Shown here: piece after piece, positions 42,826 to 50,908 of the stretch
Position numbering within the stretch: the stretch's first letter is position 1
How the letters are laid out: each line of letters opens with the position of its first letter
Origin: Candidatus Krumholzibacteriia bacterium
Lineage (GTDB): Bacteria > Krumholzibacteriota > Krumholzibacteriia > G020349025
Assembly (NCBI GenBank): GCA_035649275.1
Contig: DASRJW010000141.1
Span: forward strand, 1-64,000
Length of the DNA: 64,000 nt
Direction of reading: 5' to 3'
Program-made: the position numbers and the translations under genes
Notes under the pieces: model-generated
Seen by the model: only the letters and a program-made list of their open reading frames with translations
Told to the model about the DNA's origin: nothing
Database searches by the model: none

Positions 42826-45366
42826 ATGCGTCCACTTCTCCTCGCCCTCGTCGTCCCCCTTGCTGTCCTGGGCCCACGCCCCGCCGTGGCGGTGCCGCCG
42901 CATCCGGCCTTGGGGAGGAACGAGAAGGCCGCCCATGCCCTGGTCCGGGACCTGTCACAGGCAGTGGCGGCTGGTCTCGACCGGCCGGCACCACGCTCGG
43001 CACGCCCGCCGGCTCCGATCCTCGTCCTCCTCGCCGAGTGCAGCGATCGGCCGCACGCCGCCAACCAGACTCCGGAGGCACTCGCGAGCGCCTTCTTCGG
43101 TGACCCACCCAGTCTTCGCGACTACTACCAGCGCGCCTCGCACGGACGCTACTCGCCGGCGGGTGAGACCACGGCTTGGCAACAACTGCCCCACACGCAG
43201 GCCTTCTACGCCGACGGTAGGCACGGCATCGGCGGCACGGGGCCGCACAATGCTCGTGCCCTGGTGGAGGACGCCGTTCGGGCTGCGGATGGGCAGCTGA
43301 ACTTCGCGGGCTTCGACAACGATGGCCCCGATGGAGTGCCGGCGAGCGGCGACGACGATGGCATGGTGGACGCGCTCATCGTCGTCCATGCCGGTGGCAG
43401 CTCCGAAACGAGCGGTGATCCCGACGACCTGCTCTCGCACACCTGGTTCACCCAGCAGACGGTGCAAACCGCCGATGGCGTCTACGTCTGGGTCTACAGC
43501 CTCGTCGCCGCCACCTCGCCCCTCGGGGTCAGGGTCCACGAGTTCGGCCATCTCCTCGGTCTCCCGGATCTCTACAACCGGAGCGCCGTGTCTCGGGACG
43601 CGCCGGGCGGTCTCGGGGATTGGAGCCTGATGGGCACCGGCGCCTGGCTCGGGGACGGCGAGCAACCCGGCGACTTCGACGGCCCGAGCAAGATCGAGCT
43701 CGGCTTCGTCGACCCTATCGTGCCACCGGCCAACGCCACGGGCCTCGAGCTCTCCGCGGCGACCGACGTCGCGGCGCCGACTCTCTATAAGGTATGGACC
43801 CACGGCCTGCCGGAGATGGAGTACTTCGTCCTCGAGAACCGCCGGCCTGCCGGACTCGACGCCGCTCTCCCCGGCGGCGGCATGCTCGTCTACCACGTCG
43901 ACCTGACGCGGGCGACGAATGACGACCCGGAGAAGCCGCGGGTGCGGCTGTTGCAAGCGGACGGCAGGGAAGATCTGGAGGGCTTCGCGAATGCGGGCGA
44001 TGCGGGCGATCCCTACCCCGGGACGGGGAGCGAGTGCTGCCGCATCGCCGCCGACACGACGCCGGGAACGCTCGGCTCCGACGGCAGCGAGACGCAGATC
44101 GAGATCAGCAACATCTCCCCCCCCACGGCGGCGATGCACTTCGATCTGCGGGTCGAGAACCGTGCTTTCTTCCAGGTCCAAAACGAGGTGTTGCGCGAGC
44201 GGAGCGGCGATGGCGACGGCGTCCCCGAAGCCGGGGAGGAACTGGAGCTCGAAATCGAGCTCGAGAACCTCGGGCTCGCCGCCACCAACGTCCTGCAGGT
44301 GTGGCGCACCGAGCCGGTAGCGAACGCCACCTGGAGCGTCGATCGCGCCACCTTCGCCGCCCTCGGCAAGGGCGAAGCGGCGACCGCGACTTTCGTGTTG
44401 CGCCCCGCGGCGACGCTCGCGGATCCGGCTCTCGTGCTGCACGGTGAGGCGCAGGATGCCTCCGGAGCGCAGCAGACGCTTTCCCGCACCGTCGCCCTCG
44501 GAACCGCGCGCGGCTTTCTCGCCTGCCTGCAAGCCGTGCCCTCGCGCTTCACCCGTGACTGCCCGCCGACCGAAGCGCCGTGGGAGGTCGAGGTGTTGCA
44601 AGGGCAGGGGACTTGGATCTTGCAAGACAGCCCCGGCGACCTGGCGCAGGTCTACCGGAACGCGAGCAGCGGCCGCTATCCCAACGCCACGGACGTCGCC
44701 CTCGTCTCGCCGCACTTCACCTTGCAAGCGGGAAGCGAGCTACACCTTTTGCACTCGTACAGCACTCAGGATCTCGACGCCGGCTGGGCTCATGACGGCG
44801 GGCGTGTGGAGATCTCGCGGCACGGAGGCGCTTGGGAAGCGCTGGAACCACGGGGCGGTTATCCGCGCCGTCTCTTCCCGGAGAGCGTGCCGCAGCTGGC
44901 TCGGGCCGGTGTGTTCGGCGGCAGCGCCCCACGGCGCTGGGACGTCTTTCCCTGCGGCAACTCAAGCGGCAGCGCCAGGATCCGCTTCCGTTTCGCGAGC
45001 GACGATTCCATCGCCGCCGCCGGCTGGGAGATCGCCCGCGTCGAGGTCCATCTGGCGGCGCCCGAGCCCGCCTCGACGGACCTCCAGCTCCTGGCGGAGC
45101 CCAACCCGGCGCGATTCCCGACGCGCGTCTCTTTCCGCATCGACGCCTCGCGGGGCGAGGCGGCGCTCCCGACACACCTCCTGCTCTTCGACGCCCGCGG
45201 CCGTCTCGTCCAGGTGCTGGAGCATGCGCCGGTGCCAGCGCAGAGCGCTCGCTTCACCTGGGATGGTACGGATCGTGCGGGCCATCCCGTGCCTTCCGGG
45301 GTATACTGGGCACGCCTGGAGTGGGGGGAGCGGAAGGCGACGACGAGGCTCCTGGTTCTACGTTGA
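42826..45366 (+). CDS. Secreted M6-family metalloprotease
   Basis: An 846-residue exported protein from ATG 42826 (GGAGG close upstream). A signal peptide (RPLLLALVVPLAVLGPRPAVA) is followed by a propeptide region and the catalytic domain: ILVLLAECSD, DGMVDALIVVHAGGSSE, and the zinc site H238-E239-x2-H242 in HEFGHLLGLPDLYN. Beyond about 460 lie beta-sandwich domains. The last 65 residues (LLLFDARGRLVQVLEHA, WDGTDRAGHPVPSGVYWARL) match FlgD-like/T9SS C-terminal modules common in FCB bacteria, pointing to secretion to the cell surface or outside. M6 proteases digest extracellular protein. The SLT gene follows 44 bases later. Confidence 0.9.
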   Translation: MRPLLLALVVPLAVLGPRPAVAVPPHPALGRNEKAAHALVRDLSQAVAAGLDRPAPRSARPPAPILVLLAECSDRPHAANQTPEALASAFFGDPPSLRDYYQRASHGRYSPAGETTAWQQLPHTQAFYADGRHGIGGTGPHNARALVEDAVRAADGQLNFAGFDNDGPDGVPASGDDDGMVDALIVVHAGGSSETSGDPDDLLSHTWFTQQTVQTADGVYVWVYSLVAATSPLGVRVHEFGHLLGLPDLYNRSAVSRDAPGGLGDWSLMGTGAWLGDGEQPGDFDGPSKIELGFVDPIVPPANATGLELSAATDVAAPTLYKVWTHGLPEMEYFVLENRRPAGLDAALPGGGMLVYHVDLTRATNDDPEKPRVRLLQADGREDLEGFANAGDAGDPYPGTGSECCRIAADTTPGTLGSDGSETQIEISNISPPTAAMHFDLRVENRAFFQVQNEVLRERSGDGDGVPEAGEELELEIELENLGLAATNVLQVWRTEPVANATWSVDRATFAALGKGEAATATFVLRPAATLADPALVLHGEAQDASGAQQTLSRTVALGTARGFLACLQAVPSRFTRDCPPTEAPWEVEVLQGQGTWILQDSPGDLAQVYRNASSGRYPNATDVALVSPHFTLQAGSELHLLHSYSTQDLDAGWAHDGGRVEISRHGGAWEALEPRGGYPRRLFPESVPQLARAGVFGGSAPRRWDVFPCGNSSGSARIRFRFASDDSIAAAGWEIARVEVHLAAPEPASTDLQLLAEPNPARFPTRVSFRIDASRGEAALPTHLLLFDARGRLVQVLEHAPVPAQSARFTWDGTDRAGHPVPSGVYWARLEWGERKATTRLLVLR

Positions 45367-45410
45367 AGGCGGACAGCGCCGAGCCTCATTCCACCACGAA
45401 ACGAGGAGTC

Positions 45411-47735
45411 ATGCCCGGCAAGCACATCGTGCTCGCAGCCCTCGTGCTCTTCCTCGGCGCCGGGAGCGCCGCCGCTCCACCGCAGGCGACGGACCTCGTG
45501 AGCGTCCTCGAAGCCCAGGGTGAGCTGGAAATGGCCTGGGCCTGGCAGCAACGCGCGGCCGTGGGTGCAGCGGACTCGACGCTCGCGAACCTGCAGCGGA
45601 CGCTGCGCCTGCTCGTGCGGCGCCGGGATTACGCCGCCGCCTGGGACATCCTGCAGCGCGAGGGCAAGCGACTCGAGCCGGGAACACGGGCCGTCCTCGC
45701 CGCCGCCGTGGCTCTCCGTCTCGATCAGCCCTCGGCGGCGCTGGCGCACCTGGAGGCCGCCACCGTGCCTGCCGGTCTCGCCGGCTTTGCCGAGATGCAG
45801 CGCGCCGATGCCTGTCAAAGGCTCGGGCGCTGGGAAGAAGCGCGGCGCGCCGCGCTCGCCGCGAACGCCATGCCGCTGCCGCAAGAGATGCAGCGCCGTC
45901 TCCGCCTCATCGAGGGTCAGGCATGTTTCGCTCTCGGCGACATCGAGCGCCTGCGCCTCCTCGCACCGCGCCTCGGGGAAGATGCGCGCAGCGACGACCG
46001 CACCGGTCTCTTGCTGCTGCAGCTGGCGCGGGAAGTCTGGCGGGGTGGCGACACGGAGCAAGGGCGGCGCTGGCTTCTCGATCTCCTCGCCGCCAGGCCC
46101 GCACCGGCTGAGTCCGCCTACGCCGCGCTTCAGGTCGCGATAGCGCGCGGTGCATCGCCGCCGGACGTGGAAACGGAGCTGCTGCTGGCGCGCTACGAAG
46201 ACCGCAGTCAACGGGCGGCCCAGGCGCGCCAGCGCCTGCAAGCGCTCGCCGCGAGCGGCCGCTTGACGGCCTTGCAAGAGGGCGAGGCGTGGGTGGCGGT
46301 GGCGGAGAGCTGGCGCCGGCAGGGTCGCGCCAACGATTGTCTCGCCGTGCTCTCGGCGCATGCCGAGCGCATCCGCGGCACGCCGTCGGAACCCGAGATG
46401 TTGCGCTGCCGCGGCCGCGCTTGTCGCGCCCTCGGCGACGAAGCCGGCATCATGGCGAGCTACAGCGAACTGGCGCGGCGTTTCCCCTCCGATCCGAACG
46501 CCGACGCCGCGCTCTACGAGGTGGGCTGGAGGCAGGAGATCGGCAACGACTACGCCGCCGCCATGCGGACCTATGCGACCGTGGAGCAGCAGTTTCCCCA
46601 GAGTTCTCTCGGCGACGATGCCGCTTTCCGCGAAGCCCTCTGTGCCTTGCGGAGCGGCAATCTGACCAGTGCACAGGAGCTTTTCGGCGCCATGGAGACC
46701 CAGCATCCCGGCTCGCCGCTGGTGCCGCGTTCGTTGTACTGGAGATCGTGGATCCTCGAACGACGGGGCGATGTCGAAGCAGCGCGGGTGCTCCGGGCCC
46801 GCTTGCAGCGCGATCACCGTGATTCTTACTACGCCGTGCTCGCCGCTCGGGCCGACTCCGCCCTCGACGCCGCGCCGACCGACACGGCGCCGTCATGGCG
46901 CGACGCGGCGGGGAGTACGGAGAGCCCGCAGCAGATCGACGGCCTGGAGCTCGCCGGCCGCAACCACGCGCGCTACCTGGCGGCCATCGAGTCGTTGCAT
47001 CGGACCGGGGTGCCGGCGGCCTCGGCGTCGTTCGAGGCCGAGGCCACACTCTGGCACTTCTGCCTCGACTACGGCCTGGCGAACGAGGCGTCCTGGGAGA
47101 CGCGACGCCTGGAGCAGCGCTTCGCCGTCGATCCCGGCGCGCTCCTGGAGCTTCTCGCCACGACCTACGTTCGCGGCGTACACGATCGCTTGGTACGCCT
47201 CTCCTTCATGTTGAGCCTCCTCGTGCAGCGGCCCGAAAGCGCCGCGGCCATCGAAGTGCTGCGCCATCCGGCGCCGCTATCCGTCACCCTCGCCGCCGCG
47301 ACCCGCGAGCACGGCGTTTCCCATGCCGTGGTGCTCGGCGTCATCCGGCAGGAAAGCGCCTTCGATCCCCGCGCCGACTCCCGCGCCGGCGCCCGTGGTC
47401 TCATGCAGATCATGCCCGCCGTGGGGGTGCGTCTCGCCTCGCAGCGCGGCGAGGGGAACCTCCCGCCAGAGCGCCTCTACGCCACGGACCTCAACCTCGA
47501 GCTCGGCTGCCAGCTCTTCGCCGAAGAGCTGCGCCGCGCCCAGGGCAGCCTGCCGCAGGCGCTGGCGGCCTACAATGCCGGCAGCGATCCGGCGGAAAAA
47601 TGGCGGCGCCGGTTGCAACCCGAGGAGCCCCCCGAGCTCTACCTCGATGTGGCGGAATATCTCGAAACCCGGAACTACCTCGATCGGGTTCTCGGCGGCG
47701 CCGAGACCTACAGGCGTGTCTACGATTTGCCGTGA
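45411..47735 (+). CDS. Slt70-type soluble lytic transglycosylase with helical repeats
   Basis: A 774-residue periplasmic enzyme from ATG 45411 (GAGGAG upstream), with signal peptide GKHIVLAALVLFLGAGSAAA. Residues about 30-590 form a long alpha-solenoid of TPR-like helices, as in Slt70. The C-terminal SLT domain (about 620-770) has catalytic E648 in VIRQESAFDPRADS, GARGLMQIMP and QALAAYNAGSDPAEKW. It cleaves peptidoglycan to 1,6-anhydro products. The 3' end overlaps the probable start of the NHL gene, and the M6 protease gene is 44 bases upstream. With the mltD-type gene it gives two transglycosylases in the window. Confidence 0.93.
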   Translation: MPGKHIVLAALVLFLGAGSAAAPPQATDLVSVLEAQGELEMAWAWQQRAAVGAADSTLANLQRTLRLLVRRRDYAAAWDILQREGKRLEPGTRAVLAAAVALRLDQPSAALAHLEAATVPAGLAGFAEMQRADACQRLGRWEEARRAALAANAMPLPQEMQRRLRLIEGQACFALGDIERLRLLAPRLGEDARSDDRTGLLLLQLAREVWRGGDTEQGRRWLLDLLAARPAPAESAYAALQVAIARGASPPDVETELLLARYEDRSQRAAQARQRLQALAASGRLTALQEGEAWVAVAESWRRQGRANDCLAVLSAHAERIRGTPSEPEMLRCRGRACRALGDEAGIMASYSELARRFPSDPNADAALYEVGWRQEIGNDYAAAMRTYATVEQQFPQSSLGDDAAFREALCALRSGNLTSAQELFGAMETQHPGSPLVPRSLYWRSWILERRGDVEAARVLRARLQRDHRDSYYAVLAARADSALDAAPTDTAPSWRDAAGSTESPQQIDGLELAGRNHARYLAAIESLHRTGVPAASASFEAEATLWHFCLDYGLANEASWETRRLEQRFAVDPGALLELLATTYVRGVHDRLVRLSFMLSLLVQRPESAAAIEVLRHPAPLSVTLAAATREHGVSHAVVLGVIRQESAFDPRADSRAGARGLMQIMPAVGVRLASQRGEGNLPPERLYATDLNLELGCQLFAEELRRAQGSLPQALAAYNAGSDPAEKWRRRLQPEEPPELYLDVAEYLETRNYLDRVLGGAETYRRVYDLP

Positions 47736-49095
47736 GCGGGCACCACGCCCGCCGCGGCTCGCCGTGGTCTTCCTCGTCGCCTGGAGCACTGCGGCCGGCG
47801 CCGAAGCACCACCCACCACTCTGATCTACCCACCCTGGGGGCACTGCTATGGCCTGCACCGGGTGACGCAGATGCACCTCACCATGCGCGCCGGCTTCCG
47901 CGCCAAGTTCGACGACCCCCAGGGTGTGGCAGCGGTGAAGATGCGCGCCGAGGACGACACGACCACCGCGAAGGACGACGACGAGCTCACCGTGTTCGGG
48001 GTCAATTCCGGCCAGGATCAGATCATCTACAACACTTCTCTCACCGCCATCGCCTTCTACGGCACCTCGGGGCGGGGACCGGGACAGTTCCGCCGGCCGA
48101 CGGGAATCGCCGCCGACCGGAGCGGCCTCGTCGTCGTCGCCGACACCGGCAACGATCGCCTCCACGTCCTGTGGTACGCCGACGATCGCCTCGAACACCG
48201 GCGCTTCATCCAGGGCGACTTCGCCGGCGCCCGCCTCGTCCGGCCCCGCGGCGTCGCCCTCGAGGCCGGCGAGATCTACGTCTGCGATCCCGAGAACCAC
48301 CGGATCCTGGTGCTGGACCCCGAGGGCAACCTGCGCCGTCTCCTCGCTCCGACGCAGGATGGGCGTCCGGTGCTGCGCGAGCCCACCGCGGTGGCGGCGA
48401 TCCGCGCCCGCGCCGACTTCAATTTCTTCGGTGAAGATTTCGTCGCCGTGGTGGACTCGGGCCACACCCGGCTGTTGCAGCTCTCCCACGATGGCCGCGT
48501 CCTCGCCCTCTGCCGAAGCAACGAGCTCGGCCCGCAGGCCCGGCGCTTCGACTGGGTCGCCATCGACTATCACGCCAACGTCTACTGCAGCGACCGCAGT
48601 GGGAGGCTGCACAAGTTCGACCGCAAGCTGCACCCGCTGCTCAGCATCGGCCGTCCGGGCAAGCACGATTACGAGTTCGACGAGCCGCGGGGCCTCGGAC
48701 TCTACCGCCGCTTCGGCCAGCTCTTCGTCGCCGAGCGCGCCGGCGCCCAGTACCTCTGGACCGGGACCGATGTCTTCACCCCCCAGCTCGCGGACCTCGC
48801 CGGCGGCGCCGACAGCACCTGGACCGGGGAGGTGCGCTTCTTCCTGACCGAGTATGCCCGGGTCCAACTCGAGCTGGTGGACGCGAGCGAGAATCGGGTG
48901 GTGCTGCTGCAGACACCGCGGTGGCAAAACGTCGGCCCGGTGACGATGCCAGTCCGTTTTCGGCTGGCGCCACCTTCCGAGCCGCTGCGCCTGCGTGTGG
49001 AGGCCACACCGACGTACTCGTCGAGGTCGTACCTCACGGTGCGGAAGCTCGGGCCGCCGCTTTCCTTCCCACGCGTGGTGGGAGCTTCTCCGTGA
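47716..49095 (+). CDS. Exported NHL-repeat beta-propeller protein
   Basis: A protein of about 459 residues. GTG 47716 is chosen because it gives a signal peptide (APRPPRLAVVFLVAWSTAAG, cut near GAEA) and overlaps the SLT gene by 20 bases; GTG 47764 would leave too short a signal. NHL repeats run from about 110 to 350: GPGQFRRPTGIAADRSGLVV, VRPRGVALEAGEIYVCDPEN, REPTAVAAI and EPRGLGLYRRFGQLFVAERA. They suggest a six-bladed propeller for binding proteins or glycans. A C-terminal beta domain follows. The neighbours (two proteases or lytic enzymes and an envelope kinase-like protein) point to an envelope role, with no known enzyme activity. Confidence 0.75.
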   Translation: MSTICRERAPRPPRLAVVFLVAWSTAAGAEAPPTTLIYPPWGHCYGLHRVTQMHLTMRAGFRAKFDDPQGVAAVKMRAEDDTTTAKDDDELTVFGVNSGQDQIIYNTSLTAIAFYGTSGRGPGQFRRPTGIAADRSGLVVVADTGNDRLHVLWYADDRLEHRRFIQGDFAGARLVRPRGVALEAGEIYVCDPENHRILVLDPEGNLRRLLAPTQDGRPVLREPTAVAAIRARADFNFFGEDFVAVVDSGHTRLLQLSHDGRVLALCRSNELGPQARRFDWVAIDYHANVYCSDRSGRLHKFDRKLHPLLSIGRPGKHDYEFDEPRGLGLYRRFGQLFVAERAGAQYLWTGTDVFTPQLADLAGGADSTWTGEVRFFLTEYARVQLELVDASENRVVLLQTPRWQNVGPVTMPVRFRLAPPSEPLRLRVEATPTYSSRSYLTVRKLGPPLSFPRVVGASP

Positions 49096-49670
49096 GTCAC
49101 CTCAAGGCGCTACGGTACGAGGGCTGGCGCAAGGCCATCCATCTTTCCATGCTCGTGCTTCCGGTCTGGATCGTGGTGGCGCCGGAAGCATGGCGCCTCC
49201 GTGGCCTACTCATTGCATTCTTCTTTCTGTTGGGAGTGGATCTCCTCCGGTTGCGCTGGAAACCACTCGGCCGCTGGTTGCAGCCGCGGCTCGACGGTTC
49301 TCTGCGGCCCGGAGAGAAACTCGGTCTCACCAGCGCGCACTACTGGACGCTGGTGGCTTGCTTCCTCGCCTGGTGTGGGCCGGAACGCCTCGCCGCCGCG
49401 GCGCTGGCCATGCCGATCGTGGGCGATGCGGCGGCGGCCGTGGTGGGCAGGCGCTTCGGGCGGAAGCGCTACGGCAGCAAGAGCCTGGAGGGCAGCGCCG
49501 CCTGCTTCGCGGGCTGCATGCTCGCCGGCGCCTTTTTCCTGCCGTCCGAGCCCCTGGCGCTCGCGGCGGCGGCCGGGGCGGCGACGGTGGTGGAGGCCTT
49601 GCCGCTGCCGGTGGACGACAATCTGAGTGTCCCTCTCGTCGCCGCGCTGGTGCTGCGATGGTGCGTCTAA
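49092..49670 (+). CDS. Dolichol-kinase/phytol-kinase-like integral membrane protein
   Basis: A 192-residue membrane protein starting at GTG 49092 (GTGA overlap with the NHL gene). It has at least five hydrophobic helices and the signature of the polyprenol kinase/CTP-transferase family: EGWRKAIHLSMLVLPVWIVV, LGLTSAHYWTLVA, and GDAAAAVVGRRFGRKRYGSK followed by LEGSAACF. Related enzymes use CTP to phosphorylate dolichol, phytol or diacylglycerol. The acceptor lipid here is unknown. The gene is coupled to the NHL gene and lies 110 bases before a TPR gene. Confidence 0.85.
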   Translation: MSHLKALRYEGWRKAIHLSMLVLPVWIVVAPEAWRLRGLLIAFFFLLGVDLLRLRWKPLGRWLQPRLDGSLRPGEKLGLTSAHYWTLVACFLAWCGPERLAAAALAMPIVGDAAAAVVGRRFGRKRYGSKSLEGSAACFAGCMLAGAFFLPSEPLALAAAAGAATVVEALPLPVDDNLSVPLVAALVLRWCV

Positions 49671-49780
49671 AGGGAAGCTCCACGGCAAGCGTGGGCCGAG
49701 GAGCCGAGGGTTGGAAGGGCGCTCAGGGTCATAGGTGGCGCGCTCCGAATTCGCTGGAGCGCTTCTCGAGGTGACCGATC

Positions 49781-50716
49781 ATGTTCCTGCGCGACTTGTT
49801 CCGCTTCCTGCCGCGAAGCCCGCTCCGGCGCGCCCTGGGAGCGATGAACCGGGGCGAGTTCGAAAGCGCCGCGGCGCTCCTCGAGGGCATGCTGCAACCA
49901 CACTCCTTGCCGCCCGAGGACCTGAGCGCCTACGCCTGCGAAGCCTACCTGGAAGCGGCGAAGCAGCGGCGCGACGCGGGCGATGTCGCTGGGGCCGTCC
50001 GTTGTCTCGAGCGCGCCGCGGCGCTGCGCCCGGGCTTCGCCGACGTGCACTTCCGTCTGGGTGAGATGCAGGAGCACGCCGATCAGCCCGAGGTGGCCCG
50101 CAGCGCCTACGAGCGTGCCCTCACCCTCAACCCGCGTTACTTCGAAGCCCGCTTGGCTTTGGCCCGCATCCTCACCCACAGCGGCGAGTCCGCGGTGGCG
50201 CTTCGCCACCTGCGCGAAGCGGCCCCACAGGCACCGGAAGCCTTGTCCCGTGTCATCGCCCGCATGCTGGCGGAAACCGTGGAGGGCGATGGTAGCGGCA
50301 CGCGAGCGCGTCTGGAGGCGCTCTTCGCCGACCTGGTGTCGGCGCCGTCCACACCCGTGGCGGAGGGCATCGAGGCGGCCCGCCGGGCGCTCCGCACCGG
50401 GGACAATCTGCGCGCCATTGCGGGCCTCAAATCGCTGCTGCAGCAGCACCCGCGCTTCCCGGACCTGCACAACCTGCTCGGGGTGGCGTACGACACCGAG
50501 GGCATGCTGGACGACGCGGTGGAGGAGTTCGAGCGCGCCGTCGCCCTCAACCCCGACTACGCCGAGGCTCGTCTCAACCTCGGCCTGGGTCTCTTCCACC
50601 GCAGCCGGCACGAGGAAGCCGCGCGCCATCTGCGCTGGGTGGAGAAGAAACATCCAGGTCACGCCCTGGTGCGTTCCGTTCTGGCGCAGATCGAATCCTT
50701 GGCAAGGCCGGGCTGA
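49781..50716 (+). CDS. TPR-repeat protein
   Basis: A 311-residue protein from ATG 49781 (GAGGTGA upstream). It starts MFLRDLFRFLPRSPLRRALG, without a clear signal peptide or membrane helix. TPR motifs recur at about 45-150 (AGDVAGAVRCLERAAALRPG, QPEVARSAYERALTLNPRYF) and at 210-300 (DDAVEEFERAVALNPDYAEA). It is a scaffold-type protein; its partner is not readable. The PQQ-propeller gene starts about 190 bases later, possibly in the same transcript. Confidence 0.85.
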   Translation: MFLRDLFRFLPRSPLRRALGAMNRGEFESAAALLEGMLQPHSLPPEDLSAYACEAYLEAAKQRRDAGDVAGAVRCLERAAALRPGFADVHFRLGEMQEHADQPEVARSAYERALTLNPRYFEARLALARILTHSGESAVALRHLREAAPQAPEALSRVIARMLAETVEGDGSGTRARLEALFADLVSAPSTPVAEGIEAARRALRTGDNLRAIAGLKSLLQQHPRFPDLHNLLGVAYDTEGMLDDAVEEFERAVALNPDYAEARLNLGLGLFHRSRHEEAARHLRWVEKKHPGHALVRSVLAQIESLARPG

Positions 50717-50908
50717 GCGCGCGGAATTCCGCGCACGCATCGCTTGCCATGCCGCTCCTGCACGCTGCACTGCCACACTCCGCCTGCATCGACCCGGAAC
50801 CTCGCGCTGGCTCGCCACGGTTCTGCAGACAAAGCGCTTGCCGCATGGCGGCACATCCGCTAAAAAACGATTCTTCGTGGGGTGCATGCGCTCGCCTCGT
50901 GGGGCGCG

